Source: Deltaproteobacteria bacterium
GTDB taxonomy: Bacteria > SAR324 > NAC60-12
Assembly (NCBI GenBank): GCA_002707655.1
Contig: PANO01000090.1
Location: 1 to 26,383, forward strand
DNA: 26,383 bases
Direction: 5' to 3'
The notes below the pieces were generated by a model. It did not search any database, had not been told where the DNA came from, and saw only the letters and a program-made list of their open reading frames with translations. The position numbers and the translations under genes are program-made. This document shows, in pieces, positions 9,361-17,566 of the stretch (its first letter is position 1; the number at the start of each line of letters is the position of its first letter).

Positions 9361-10638
9361 TCATTGCGTGTAGCGCCGCACCCGGATGTCCGCCTGCTCC
9401 TTGTGCCCCGCAAAGTTCTCCAACGCGCACAGTCGTGAGCAGTATTCACCAATCAGCACACTCGCCTCCTTGGTCAGCACACGCTGGTAGGTGCAGGTTT
9501 TGAGAAATTTGCCCACCCACAAACCTCCAGTGTAGCGGGCCGCTTTTTTGGTCGGCAGGGTGTGGTTGGTGCCAATCACCTTATCACCATACGAAACGTT
9601 GGTCTCTTGCCCCAAGAAGAGTGCTCCGTAGTTGGTCATGCCTTCCAAAAAATTTTGGGGACTGCGGGTCATGACCTGCACATGCTCGGAGGCAATCTCA
9701 TCCGCCTTGACGATCATCTCCTCCTCGGTGTCGCAAACGATCACCTGCCCGTAGTCTCGCCACGCCTGCCCCGCAGTTTCGGCAGTTGGCAGAATTGTGA
9801 GCTGCCGGTCCACCTCGCTCATGGTGTCGCGGGCCAACGTTTCGGAATTGGTGAGCAGTACCGCCGGAGAGTTCAGCCCGTGTTCTGCCTGACCCAGCAA
9901 GTCCACCGCGCAGAGTTCGGCATCACAACTGTCGTCGGCAATTACAAGGGTTTCGGTGGGTCCGGCGAACAGGTCAATGCCCACTCGCCCAAAAAGCTGG
10001 CGCTTGGCCTCGGCGACATAGGCGTTTCCGGGGCCAACCAGCATGTCCACCGACTGGATGGTTTCAGTGCCCAGCGCCATCGCGCCCACCGCCTGAATGC
10101 CACCCAGGCAGTAAATCTCGGTTGCGCCCCCAAGGTGCATGGCCGTGACAATCGCCGGGTGGGGTCGTCCCTGATACGGGGGGGCACAGGCGATGATGCG
10201 CTGCACTCCGGCGACCTTCGCCGTGACTACGCTCATGTGGGCCGAGGCAACCATCGGATACTTGCCAGCGGGAACGTAGCAGCCCACACTGTTGACCGGA
10301 ATGTGCTTGTGCCCCAGCACGACCCCCGGAAGCGTTTCCACTTCGACCTCCTGCATGGAGTCGTGCTGCACTTGTGCAAAGTTGCGGATCTGCTCCTGCG
10401 CGAACTTGATGTCCGCAATGGTCTGTTCCGGAAGCCCTGCAACCGCCGCCGCGACCTCTTCCTCGCTGAGCCGGAAGGTGGGTTGGTCCCAGTTGTCAAA
10501 CTTCTTGGCCAGTTCCTGCACAGCGGAATCGCCCCGCGCTTCAATGTCCGCAAGAATCTGCTCCACTGTCTGCCGCACCTGCGCGTCCTCCGTCTTGACC
10601 TGCTCGGCGCTGATGCCGTCTTTGAGGTACCGAATCAT
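9361..10638 (-). CDS. histidinol-dehydrogenase-family enzyme (HpsN-like), catabolic
   Basis: This 425-residue protein of the HisD fold keeps all the zinc and catalytic residues. Gln250 and His253 lie in GQAEHG, the Glu318-His319 pair in ASEHVQ, Asp352 in YGDKV and His412 near the end. These correspond to Gln259, His262, Glu326, His327, Asp360 and His419 of E. coli HisD. Such enzymes oxidise a primary alcohol to a carboxylate in two NAD-dependent steps. No histidine-pathway gene is nearby; the neighbours are a LacI regulator, an SDR, RraA and a sugar-type transporter. The segment [20 protein letters not shown] resembles the HpsN (sulfopropanediol dehydrogenase) branch, as I recall it. The actual alcohol is unknown. 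It is divergent from rraA and shares the operator region at 10674. Confidence 0.88.
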   Translation of the reverse strand: MIRYLKDGISAEQVKTEDAQVRQTVEQILADIEARGDSAVQELAKKFDNWDQPTFRLSEEEVAAAVAGLPEQTIADIKFAQEQIRNFAQVQHDSMQEVEVETLPGVVLGHKHIPVNSVGCYVPAGKYPMVASAHMSVVTAKVAGVQRIIACAPPYQGRPHPAIVTAMHLGGATEIYCLGGIQAVGAMALGTETIQSVDMLVGPGNAYVAEAKRQLFGRVGIDLFAGPTETLVIADDSCDAELCAVDLLGQAEHGLNSPAVLLTNSETLARDTMSEVDRQLTILPTAETAGQAWRDYGQVIVCDTEEEMIVKADEIASEHVQVMTRSPQNFLEGMTNYGALFLGQETNVSYGDKVIGTNHTLPTKKAARYTGGLWVGKFLKTCTYQRVLTKEASVLIGEYCSRLCALENFAGHKEQADIRVRRYTQ

Positions 10639-10673
10639 GGTGATCTACTGTAAAAAAATCTGGGTTATGAGTT

Positions 10674-10689
10674 TTGCATAGGTATGCTG
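10674..10689. promoter_or_regulatory. candidate LacI-type operator, site 1
   Basis: TTGCATAGGTATGCTG contains perfect GCATA/TATGC half-sites around GG. It matches 13 of 16 positions of TTGCATACGTATGCAA, the composite of the three sites in this window. It lies between the divergent dehydrogenase and rraA genes. Confidence 0.55.
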
Positions 10690-10702
10690 TTGCTAGTAGG
10701 AT
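10674..10702 (+). promoter_or_regulatory. probable rraA promoter overlapping operator site 1
   Basis: TTGCAT (10674-10679) and TAGGAT (10697-10702) are 17 bases apart. The -35 box and spacer lie inside the candidate operator, as expected for repression by blocking polymerase. A promoter for the divergent dehydrogenase must lie nearby, but I could not pick one with confidence. Confidence 0.45.
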
Positions 10703-10772
10703 ACTGGCAGACTGCCCCAAACGTCAAGTTTTGGCTCGGGCAACGTTTTCTCCCTCATCGCATGACCAAACC

Positions 10773-11480
10773 ATGACTTCTTCAGCCGCGTCTTTGGACC
10801 CCTCGCTCTTGGAACACCTCCGCCAGTTTGACACCCCCACGATCTGCAACGCACTGGAGCATGCAGTTCCGGAGCGCCGCACAGTTGGCTTCACCACCGA
10901 GCCGTTTGTTTGCGCCGACCCCGCATTGCCACCTATCGTGGGCTACGCCCGCACCGCAACGATCCGGGCGGCCAACAAAGTTGACCCGGTACGCAAGCGA
11001 GAAAATGCCCTGCGCTACTACGAGTACGTCGCCAGCGATCCCGGCCCCAACATCGTGGTCATTCAAGATCTGGATTCGCGTCCGGGAATCGGTGCCCACT
11101 GGGGCGAGGTCAACTCCAACATCCACAAAGCGCTGGGCCTACCCGGAGGCATCACCAACGGGGCAATCCGCGACCTCGATGTGCTGGCCCCCGGTTTCCA
11201 ACTGCTCGGCGGCAAGATCTCGCCCAGCCATGTCTATGTGCGTGTCGAGGACATTGGCATTGACGTGGAAATCTTCGGGATGGCCGTCAAGCACGGCGAC
11301 CTGATCCACGCCGACCGTCACGGGGCGGTAGTGATCCCACTGGAGGCCACCCCCAAGCTTCCGGAGTACATTGACCTCTGCATCCGCCGCGAGGCCGTCA
11401 TCCTCGAGGCCTGCAAACGTCCGGATTTCACCATTGAGGTTCTCAAGCAGGCGATCGGGGACTCCGCAGAAATCCACTGA
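10773..11480 (+). CDS. RraA/HMG-aldolase family protein
   Basis: This 235-residue protein belongs to the RraA-like fold, whose members include 4-hydroxy-4-methyl-2-oxoglutarate/4-carboxy-4-hydroxy-2-oxoadipate aldolases and oxaloacetate decarboxylases, as well as the RNase E inhibitor. It shows G-GEVNSN (~109-116), the conserved Arg133-Asp134 in [12 protein letters not shown], and [18 protein letters not shown] near 172-189. The Arg-Asp pair holds pyruvate and metal in the aldolases, so an enzymatic role is more likely than RNase control. ATG 10773 begins the conserved region; the frame upstream to 10674 overlaps the promoter and is not coding. Context suggests retro-aldol or decarboxylation of a hydroxy-keto acid made by the dehydrogenases. 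Operator site 1 lies just upstream. Confidence 0.85.
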   Translation: MTSSAASLDPSLLEHLRQFDTPTICNALEHAVPERRTVGFTTEPFVCADPALPPIVGYARTATIRAANKVDPVRKRENALRYYEYVASDPGPNIVVIQDLDSRPGIGAHWGEVNSNIHKALGLPGGITNGAIRDLDVLAPGFQLLGGKISPSHVYVRVEDIGIDVEIFGMAVKHGDLIHADRHGAVVIPLEATPKLPEYIDLCIRREAVILEACKRPDFTIEVLKQAIGDSAEIH

Positions 11481-11493
11481 CTCGAAAAAAACC

Positions 11494-11523
11494 TTGACCT
11501 TTCCTGCTGAGTTGCAGTATAAA
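11494..11523 (+). promoter_or_regulatory. strong sigma70-like promoter before the ATPase remnant
   Basis: TTGACC (11494-11499) and TATAAA (11518-11523) are 18 bases apart, 14 bases after the rraA stop codon. Transcription would begin close to 11530, inside operator site 2. It would serve the ATPase remnant, the bicupin and the tandem SnoaL-like gene. Confidence 0.6.
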
Positions 11524-11527
11524 TATA

Positions 11528-11543
11528 TTGCATACGTATTCAT
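11528..11543. promoter_or_regulatory. candidate LacI-type operator, site 2
   Basis: TTGCATACGTATTCAT contains the CG-centred core ATACGTAT and matches 14 of 16 positions of the composite site. It covers the expected transcription start just downstream of the -10 box, a classic position for a repressor. Confidence 0.6.
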
Positions 11544-12412
11544 GCAGAGCATGTGGGTCAACGACGAACTGCCCAAGGACCGGGACGTGGCCATGGTCTT
11601 CCAGAACTACGGCCTCTATCCGCACATGTCCGTCTATGAAAACATCCGCTACCCCCCTGAAAGTCCGCAGGGTGCCCAAAAGCGAACACACCGAGCAGGT
11701 ACGCCGCGCGGCAGAAAAAGTGCGGCTGGAACAACTCTTGGACCGCCGCCGCCGTGAGCTTTCTGGAGGCCAGCGCCAGCGCGTGGCCCTTGCCCGTGCC
11801 ATCGTCCGCACTCCCACCGTGTTTTTGATGGACGAACCGCTTTCCAACCTTGACGCCAAGTTGCGCGTGAGCATGCGAGCAGAACTCAAGCACCTCCAGC
11901 ACGAACTGCGCATCACCACGGTTTACGTCACGCATGACCAGATCGAAGCGATGACGCTGGCCGACCGCGTGGCCGTCATGGATCACGGCATCATTTCCCA
12001 ACTCGACACGCCGGAGAACATCTATAACGATCCCACCAACCTGTTTGTCGCGGGCTTCATCGGCTCTCCGGCCATGAACCTGATTCCGGGAACGCTTCAG
12101 CAGGGCCAGTTCCAGCACCCGCGTCTTTCCATCTTAACAGGGCTGGGCGACTGCCAGCAGGCCACCTTGGGAGTGTGCCCGGAGGATTTGGAACTCACCC
12201 AGTCGGAGAATGGCACCTGCTCCGGATCGGTTTATTCGTTTGAGTTGACGGGCGAATCCACCTTGGTCACGGTGCAACTTGGCGACGATTTGCTGACCGT
12301 GCGTGGTCCCAAGGAATTCCGCATCGGCATTGATGAAGCGGTTGGCGTGCGGCTCGTGTCAGAAAAGTGCTACCTGTTCGACTCAGCCACCAAGCAGCGG
12401 CTTCGTGCCTGA
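11542..12412 (+). pseudogene. ABC sugar-transporter ATPase (MalK/UgpC type), N-terminally truncated and frameshifted
   Basis: The recognisable part begins at [20 protein letters not shown] with the Q-loop. It then needs a shift at the six-C run 11652-11657. With five Cs the frame would read on directly as [16 protein letters not shown]. After the shift come the signature LSGGQRQRVALARA, Walker B TVFLMDEPLSNLD, the H-loop VYVTHDQ and a TOBE-like C-terminal domain. About 70 residues normally found before this point, including the Walker A GPSGCGKTT motif, are absent; upstream lie only a promoter, an operator and rraA. As written, no functional ATPase can be made. It is probably the former energiser of the transporter at 19291-22748. 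A sequencing error could explain the C-run but hardly the missing N-terminus. Confidence 0.85.
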
Positions 12413-12459
12413 GTCCCAACCCAGCCCGCCGCCACTCAACTCCACACCCAAAGGTTTCA

Positions 12460-13476
12460 ATGCCTGCGATCCACACTCCGGAATCCATGCGCCAGCGGCT
12501 GGTGCGCCGCAACGAGATGGTGCCGTGCAAAAGCGCGTTCATTGACACGCACACTCCCGGAAGCCACCTCAAGGATAATTTCAGCATCATCGGCCCCGGT
12601 GTAACCGAAAACACCAAGCAGGTTGTCAACATCCGCGAGCCCCATGGTTTCAATATCGGGGCAGCCGGGCAGCCGCCGAGGATCAAGAATTCACTGCACA
12701 ACCACTTCACCGCCGAAGTCTTTATGATCCACGAAGGCTCCTTCGAGATTTACTGGGGGCTTCAGGGTGAAAATCGCGTCACGCTCCACGAAGGCGATGT
12801 CGTTTCCATCCCCACGCACTGCTTCCGGGGCTTTGAGAACGTCGGAGCGGACTACGGGTTTCTCTTCACTGTGCTGGGCGGGGACGACACCGGGGGGGTG
12901 GAGTGGGCCCCCCAGGTGTTCGAGGCCGCCGAGGCCCACGGGCTGGTGCTGCTCGAAGAACATGGTGTGTGGGACACGAAACAGAAGCCGCTTCCTGAAG
13001 GTGCCAAACGGGTGAAGACGCTGACCCATGAAGAAGAAGCCGGCTACGACAACTACTCCCAAGCGGAAATGGCACGGCAAATCTGCTACGCTGGGCAACG
13101 TCATCCAGCGTCCGGACACCCCTTGCAAGCGGGAGACTTCGGTCCAATCCAGCTTTATGCAATGATTGCCTCGCAAAACGCGGCCATTCCCGGAGGCGAC
13201 GGCTTTGTGCTGCTGCTCCACGAAGCCAAACCCAGTGGTGGTTACCAAGCCCACACCCGCCCGGAAAAGGAGGTGCTGATCTGCCATCGCGGCCAGTGGC
13301 AGGTGGACTGGAGTGCTGAGGGACAGTCGGGCCGTTTCACGCTGAAAACGGGGGATATCTTCTCCCTGCCCGGCAAGGTGTCCCGACGCTTGGAGTGTGT
13401 CGGTTCTGAAAAGGGCTATCTGTTTTCTGTGATCTCCGGGGATGCTCTGGCTGATCCCCAATGGCTTTCTGAGTGA
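12460..13476 (+). CDS. bicupin protein
   Basis: This 338-residue protein has two cupin domains. The first keeps a full metal set: His80 and His82 (HNH), Glu86 and His120 (IPTHCFRG). The second has His265, Arg267 and Glu271 but no equivalent fourth histidine (LPGKVSRR), so its metal site looks degenerate. ATG 12460 follows AAAGG by six bases; the open frame upstream overlaps the ATPase remnant. Bicupins include metal-dependent dioxygenases, isomerases and decarboxylases, and I cannot assign a reaction. The gene is 47 bases after the ATPase remnant and 4 bases before the tandem SnoaL-like gene, so the three form one unit under the 11494 promoter. It may act on an intermediate of the same pathway. 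Confidence 0.8.
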   Translation: MPAIHTPESMRQRLVRRNEMVPCKSAFIDTHTPGSHLKDNFSIIGPGVTENTKQVVNIREPHGFNIGAAGQPPRIKNSLHNHFTAEVFMIHEGSFEIYWGLQGENRVTLHEGDVVSIPTHCFRGFENVGADYGFLFTVLGGDDTGGVEWAPQVFEAAEAHGLVLLEEHGVWDTKQKPLPEGAKRVKTLTHEEEAGYDNYSQAEMARQICYAGQRHPASGHPLQAGDFGPIQLYAMIASQNAAIPGGDGFVLLLHEAKPSGGYQAHTRPEKEVLICHRGQWQVDWSAEGQSGRFTLKTGDIFSLPGKVSRRLECVGSEKGYLFSVISGDALADPQWLSE

Positions 13477-13480
13477 CAAA

Positions 13481-14581
13481 ATGGCAAACGATTCAACTCC
13501 ACCCAAACCCGCTCAAGCTCCCCCTGTCACGGAAATCGGCTGGAAGGACATCGCTACGCTGATGAATCCGGGTTCGGAAAAGCGGCAGACGATGCGCGGC
13601 TTTGACGAGCGCATCGTGGACATCGTGGACTACCACATCCGGGGAACCCACTGGATTTGGGAGGAGCGCGGCGTGGGGCGCATCTACAACCAGTACCGCC
13701 ACAATACCCCGGTTTGGCACCCGCACGGCGTTTCCTACGGACGCGACCAGGTGATCTCCGACACCCTACAGATGCAGCACACCTTCCCGGATCGTCGGGC
13801 GTTTGGGGACGATGTGATGTGGCGCGTTGATGAAGAGGAGCAGACCTACCATTTCTCCGCCCGCATCACCAACCTCGCCCACCACTGGGGGCATGGGCCA
13901 CTGGGACCGCCCACCGGACGCCGCATCCACTGGAGTACGCTCTGCAACTGTATCGCTCATGAAAACCGCATTGCCGAGGAATGGCTCATCCGCGACGAAA
14001 CCGCCGTGGTGCGGCAGCTTGGGCTGGATCCGTGGGAGTTGGCCCGCACCATGGCGCGTCAAGAGGCCGAATGGAGCAAGCAGGATTCCCCCTCCGGAGA
14101 TTTGGACCGTCTCAGTGGGCAGAACGCACCCCAAGTGCATATGCCCAAGTCAGGGGATTTCGATGTTGAGGATTTCGTGCGAGGCTTCCTGCACGATGCT
14201 TGGAATGTGCGGCTTCTCAACCGCGTCCGCGAATGCTGTGCTCCTAACATACTGCTGCACCTTCCAGGGCAACGCGAACTGTACGGCACTGGAGACTACA
14301 CTGCGCACGTCACGGGCCTGCTTGCGCAGTTTCCAGACGCACAACTGCTCGTGGACGACCTCTACTGGAATCCGGACCGAGCCAAGGGCGGCTTCAAGCT
14401 CGCAGTGCGCTGGACGCTGCAAGGCACCCACGAAGGCTGGGGCGTGTTTGGCAGTCCCACCGGACGGCGCATCTCCCTGATGGGCCTCAGTCACCTCTAC
14501 GTCCGCAACGAAACGCTTGTCGAGGACTACACCCTCTACAGTGAAATCGCCCTCATGAAGCAGTTGGTGGCGCTGGAGTGA
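13481..14581 (+). CDS. tandem SnoaL-like (NTF2-fold) protein A
   Basis: This 366-residue protein has two SnoaL-like domains, about 45-190 and 225-360. Each ends in the family's characteristic strand pair: GPPTGRRIHW..IAEEW..RDETAVVRQLG in the first, GSPTGRRISLMGLSHLYVRN..LVEDY in the second. SnoaL folds are small alpha+beta barrels that cyclise esters or hydrolyse and isomerise small molecules, and they often act without a cofactor. ATG 13481 is four bases after the bicupin stop codon, and the longer upstream frame lies inside the bicupin gene. It is related to proteins E and F of this window (shared MRGF-[DE]-E..IxDY..R.TH.IWEE block with E). Substrate unknown. A 69-base gap without a clear terminator follows. 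Confidence 0.85.
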   Translation: MANDSTPPKPAQAPPVTEIGWKDIATLMNPGSEKRQTMRGFDERIVDIVDYHIRGTHWIWEERGVGRIYNQYRHNTPVWHPHGVSYGRDQVISDTLQMQHTFPDRRAFGDDVMWRVDEEEQTYHFSARITNLAHHWGHGPLGPPTGRRIHWSTLCNCIAHENRIAEEWLIRDETAVVRQLGLDPWELARTMARQEAEWSKQDSPSGDLDRLSGQNAPQVHMPKSGDFDVEDFVRGFLHDAWNVRLLNRVRECCAPNILLHLPGQRELYGTGDYTAHVTGLLAQFPDAQLLVDDLYWNPDRAKGGFKLAVRWTLQGTHEGWGVFGSPTGRRISLMGLSHLYVRNETLVEDYTLYSEIALMKQLVALE

Positions 14582-14650
14582 CTTCTGGAACCCCCATCGA
14601 GGGAGGGGCCAGCCAAAACAAAGGTTTGGTGTCGATTGGATGACACGCAG

Positions 14651-14914
14651 ATGAAAAATGTGGTAGAGTACGAACTGACCCAACATACTGAAATGCGGCT
14701 GCAGGAACGCAGCATCCTTTCAGAATAGTTAGAAGCCGCACTCACGACACCCAAGTTGGTGGAACCTGACGCAACCGATTCAGGTTTGGAGCATCGGCTG
14801 GTGGTAATTCTGGAATGTGATCATCGTGTGTTGCGTGTGGTTTGTGCCCCAAAGACAAACTCGTTACGGGTCATCACCGTGCATTTTGATCTCAACATGA
14901 AGGGCCGACTATGA
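14651..14914 (+). pseudogene. DUF4258-type protein interrupted by an amber stop
   Basis: Reading from ATG 14651 gives YELTQHTEMRLQERSILSE, then TAG at 14726-14728. In the same frame it continues with LEAALTTPKLVEPD, HRLVVILECDHRVLRVVCAP and RVITVHFDLNMKGRL, ending at TGA 14912-14914. The ELT.HAE.R..ER start and the RVLRVV..P....VITV.FD ending are those of DUF4258, a small family related in pattern to BrnT/RelE-like toxins. The terminal TGA overlaps the start of the DUF2283 gene (ATGA), the usual tight pairing of a two-gene module. One nonsense mutation at codon 26 inactivates it unless the stop is suppressed. Confidence 0.75.
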
Positions 14915-15159
14915 AGCTCACTTACGATGCAGACGCAGATGCCGTTTATTTGAGGCTCGGAGAGGCTCAAATCGTGGATTCCGAAACCGTCGCTCCCGGG
15001 GTTGTGTTGGATTATGATGCGAACACCAACATCGTTGGCGTTGGAATGCTCAGTGTTTCCAAGCGCGTGACTCGACCAGACACCCAACGGATGCTCATGG
15101 AAACACTGGTCGCAAGCAAATCGGAAGTGTCCGCCCTCTCCAGTTCGTCTCCCTCCTGA
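14911..15159 (+). CDS. DUF2283 family protein
   Basis: This 82-residue protein begins MKLTYDADADAVYLRLGEAQ and continues with VDSETVAPGVVLDYDANTNI, the full DUF2283 pattern. The last ~20 residues are serine-rich and not conserved. AAGGG precedes the ATG by six bases. The family often sits immediately after DUF4258, as here, which suggests that the two act together, possibly as a toxin-antitoxin-like pair. With its partner broken, this copy may be a relic or a free-standing antidote. Function unproven. Confidence 0.85.
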   Translation: MKLTYDADADAVYLRLGEAQIVDSETVAPGVVLDYDANTNIVGVGMLSVSKRVTRPDTQRMLMETLVASKSEVSALSSSSPS

Positions 15160-15196
15160 AAGACCCCCAGTAAACCGACGGCTCGCACCAAGATTG

Positions 15197-15487
15197 ATGA
15201 AGAAGACAAGCAACGGTTTGCCGAAATCATACGATCAACCCCTGAGCGCCCTTGGGCTTGCCGAACTCAAGGATCAGGACATTGACTTCAGCGAGGTTCC
15301 AGAGTTGGACGAAGCCTTTTGGAAAAACGCCATACTCGTCCTTCCTGAAAAAACCCAGCCCGTGACCTTGCATGTCAAGAAATTCGTGGTTGATGCCTTT
15401 AAGGACGGAGGCAAGGGCTACCAAACCCGCATGAATGCTGTGCTGGAAACCTACGTTCGCGCTCCGCTCACCAAGTCTTCCGCATAG
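15197..15487 (+). CDS. brnA: BrnA-type antitoxin, without a BrnT partner
   Basis: This 96-residue protein ends in the BrnA/ribbon-helix-helix-like pattern: VPELDEAFWKNAILVLPEKT, then PVTLHVKKFVVDAFKDGGKG, then YQTRMNAVLETYV. BrnA proteins bind DNA as dimers and neutralise the BrnT ribonuclease. No BrnT lies in the window: the genes before it are DUF2283 and the broken DUF4258. ATG 15197 is preferred over TTG 15194; neither has a clear ribosome site. The gene ends 20 bases from the convergent SnoaL-like protein B. It may be an orphan antitoxin or may work with the DUF4258-type protein, which shares some pattern with BrnT. Confidence 0.75.
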   Translation: MKKTSNGLPKSYDQPLSALGLAELKDQDIDFSEVPELDEAFWKNAILVLPEKTQPVTLHVKKFVVDAFKDGGKGYQTRMNAVLETYVRAPLTKSSA

Positions 15488-15507
15488 CGAACAAACATTC
15501 AAAATAC

Positions 15508-16515
15508 CTACGAACCAACGATGCTCCGGGTACGCTCCAGCACGTCCAGCCCTTGCTGCTTGAGCCACCAAGGCAGGTCAATTAGCACCCAGTTTTCTGC
15601 CAGCTTGTCGCCATCGCGTCGGTAGATGTCCACCACCCGCATGTCGGCGGCGGTGTCACTGGCGGGGAGTCCCAAAAACCCTCCGGTGGGCGTGTTGGTC
15701 AGGTTGGGCCAACCGAAGAACCCTGCGTAATTGCCCTCGGCCAGGCGGCAGACGTGACCGTGGAACACCTTGCCCTTGAGTCCGCCTCGGAACGAGTACT
15801 GGTGCTGCTCCTGATAGCGGGGGATGGTGTAGGTAGCCCCAATCCCGGTGGGGCCGTACCAAATCATGTCCTCGTGCCACGTTCGGGCCAGCAGCTCCGG
15901 AGGGGGGAAGTCGTTGCCACTCTTGTTGAGTTCCGTCAGGTCGGCGACCATACGATTGACCAGTTCCAGCGTTTTTTGGGATTCCTCCGGAGACTGCGCG
16001 GCGAGTTGGATGCCGTCGTGCGCCCGGGGACCGGGGTAGAGGAACGAGGCTCCGGTCTGCGGCGGGAGGGGATGGATACCCACTTGGTGCATCACGCCAA
16101 TGAGGTCGCAGAAAAAACCACTGCGGACGATTTTCCCGTTCCGGACGCAGTTGAAGTCCGCATAGCGCAGGAAGCCCACCTTGTGGCTGGCGGGAATGCC
16201 CAGCCACGGACGATCCCGCAGACCCATCAGGTGGCCCATGCTGATCGTCCAGTCCGTCTGGTCAATCTCGCTGGTGCCCGCGATGAAGACGTCCTGACGG
16301 CGCTGGACATGAGACCAGGCGCTCAGGAACGGGCACCAGAACGCTTCCGCAACGACCTCCGCGCCGCATTGCTCGCCGAACGGATGAACCCCGTACCACT
16401 GAAAGCCTGGGGCTGTGAACCTTCCGATGACGCTGGCCACCGTTTCCGCATTGGCGGCTTCCAGTTCCCGGTAGTAGTCGAGAACGAGCGCTTTCAGACT
16501 GTGGTAATCCGACAT
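15508..16515 (-). CDS. tandem SnoaL-like protein B
   Basis: This 335-residue protein has two NTF2-like domains, about 10-150 and 185-325. The second ends DMRVVDIYRRDGDKLAENWV, then LIDLPWWLKQQGLDV, the typical SnoaL ester-cyclase tail. The first ends KVGFLRYADFNCVRNGKIVR, then a hydrophobic FFCDLIGVMHQVG. WYGPTGIG in the middle is shared with protein C (WYGPSGIG), so B and C are paralogues. The start at 16515 has GGAAGGG eight bases upstream, which also covers the end of the C gene. It is the last gene of the binding-protein operon. Its role is presumably to convert or bind the imported compound or a lactone or ester derived from it; this is inferred only from fold and context. Confidence 0.82.
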   Translation of the reverse strand: MSDYHSLKALVLDYYRELEAANAETVASVIGRFTAPGFQWYGVHPFGEQCGAEVVAEAFWCPFLSAWSHVQRRQDVFIAGTSEIDQTDWTISMGHLMGLRDRPWLGIPASHKVGFLRYADFNCVRNGKIVRSGFFCDLIGVMHQVGIHPLPPQTGASFLYPGPRAHDGIQLAAQSPEESQKTLELVNRMVADLTELNKSGNDFPPPELLARTWHEDMIWYGPTGIGATYTIPRYQEQHQYSFRGGLKGKVFHGHVCRLAEGNYAGFFGWPNLTNTPTGGFLGLPASDTAADMRVVDIYRRDGDKLAENWVLIDLPWWLKQQGLDVLERTRSIVGS

Positions 16516-16519
16516 CGCG

Positions 16520-17566
16520 TCACCCTTCCGGGTTGATCGGCTTTGTCTGCCGATGGGCGGTCACTTCCCTCATCCGCCGGAACACGTCCACCCCAACCTG
16601 GTCGTACACGTCCAGCAGGTCCACCAGCACCCAGTTCTCCCGGATGAGTCCCCGTTCAAGCCGCCAGAAGTCGAGGCTGCGCATGGTGATGCGCTTGCCG
16701 ACAGGGGCGATGCCCATCCAGCCGTCGTGGGAGAGGGTCTGGACCATGTTGGGCCAGCCCGTCACGGCAGCGTAGTCGCCGTCGCCAAAGAAGTGGTAGG
16801 TGATCTGGTCCACATACTGCCCCCGATCGGGCATTCCGTTGAGGAAGGGAATCTGGTGCCAGTATCGAAAACCGGCGATGCCGCGCCCGGTGCCAATGCC
16901 GGAAGGCCCGTACCAGTTCATGCGAGGGTACCAGAATTTCTCCATTTCCATCACTTCCGGCCCGCCTTCGGAGGGGTGACGCTTCATCGCTGTCAGCATG
17001 TCGATGATGTGCTGGCAGGTTGCCAGACTTCGTGTTTCGTCATGCGGGCCGGGTACGAGGCCGTCCTGCGTGGCGGGTCCCGGTACCTGCCATTCACGGC
17101 CAAGACTGGGGGCCAGCGGCCAGGCGTTCGCCTGCATCATCACCTCCGGGATATCCCACAGCGCCTGAATTTCAGTGACCTGTCTCTCCTTCATCCGGTA
17201 GAATTCGTGAAAGCGCATCGCGGCCTGATGCCCCGTCGGGGGAATGTCCAGCCATGGTTGCTGGAACGTCCCGGTATAGTAGCCCCCGCAACCGACCCAA
17301 TCAACTCCTTCCGGAGTGACCCCGGCCATCACGATGGTATCGCGCCGCTCCAAGTCCGGCCATGCTGCAAACAACGGCGCATAAACGGAGTCGTAAAACG
17401 CCGCCGCCCCGACCATTTTCCCAAACGGAAAGCACAGCCTCACCTCGGCTTCCGGAGTCAGTAAAGCTCCCAATGCCGAGCGTATCCCCTGTTCGCTGAA
17501 GTCGTACATCGCCGCCCGCAACGGGGCCAGCAGTTCCTTGTGCCGGGTGTGCCGATCCTGTGTCAT
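16520..17566 (-). CDS. tandem SnoaL-like protein C
   Basis: This 348-residue two-domain protein is related to B. The first domain carries the PWLDIPPTGHQAAMRFHEFY and PEVMMQANAWPLAP segment. The second ends in IAPVGKRITMRSLDFWRLER, then ENWVLVDLLDVYDQVGVDVF. ATG 17566 is set by a strong CGGAGG four bases upstream and by an ATGA overlap with the stop codon of D; the further upstream frame is a shadow of D. The second domain is close in sequence to the single domain of D (IAPTGKRVEIRYMDFWK), which suggests that the B/C type arose by fusion or duplication of a D-like unit. The reaction is unknown. Translational coupling to D and B indicates that the products are needed together. Confidence 0.84.
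   Translation of the reverse strand: MTQDRHTRHKELLAPLRAAMYDFSEQGIRSALGALLTPEAEVRLCFPFGKMVGAAAFYDSVYAPLFAAWPDLERRDTIVMAGVTPEGVDWVGCGGYYTGTFQQPWLDIPPTGHQAAMRFHEFYRMKERQVTEIQALWDIPEVMMQANAWPLAPSLGREWQVPGPATQDGLVPGPHDETRSLATCQHIIDMLTAMKRHPSEGGPEVMEMEKFWYPRMNWYGPSGIGTGRGIAGFRYWHQIPFLNGMPDRGQYVDQITYHFFGDGDYAAVTGWPNMVQTLSHDGWMGIAPVGKRITMRSLDFWRLERGLIRENWVLVDLLDVYDQVGVDVFRRMREVTAHRQTKPINPEG

Noticed and set aside
9361..10638. Assignment as biosynthetic histidinol dehydrogenase (hisD)
   Set aside because: No histidine gene is near, and the C-terminal region and the neighbours fit the catabolic HpsN-like branch better.
9562..10653. 363-codon open frame antisense to the HisD-like gene
   Set aside because: It is the mirror of a strongly conserved enzyme with intact motifs, has no ribosome site, and its composition is untypical of protein.
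7402..11480. A complete sulfopropanediol (DHPS) pathway
   Set aside because: Only HpsN-like and SDR parts match. No sulfolactate lyase, cysteate lyase, sulfite exporter or TRAP transporter is present.
10773..11480. RraA as regulator of RNase E
   Set aside because: The Arg133-Asp134 pair and the catabolic neighbours favour the aldolase/decarboxylase branch of the family.
11371..11541. Upstream part of the frame that contains the ATPase start as a possible true N-terminus
   Set aside because: It overlaps the end of rraA, the promoter and the operator, and shows no Walker A or ATPase-like sequence.
15754..16536. 260-codon plus-strand frame over SnoaL protein B
   Set aside because: It lies antisense to a conserved gene with a clear ribosome site and neighbours on the same strand. 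The frame is a by-product of GC-rich codon use.
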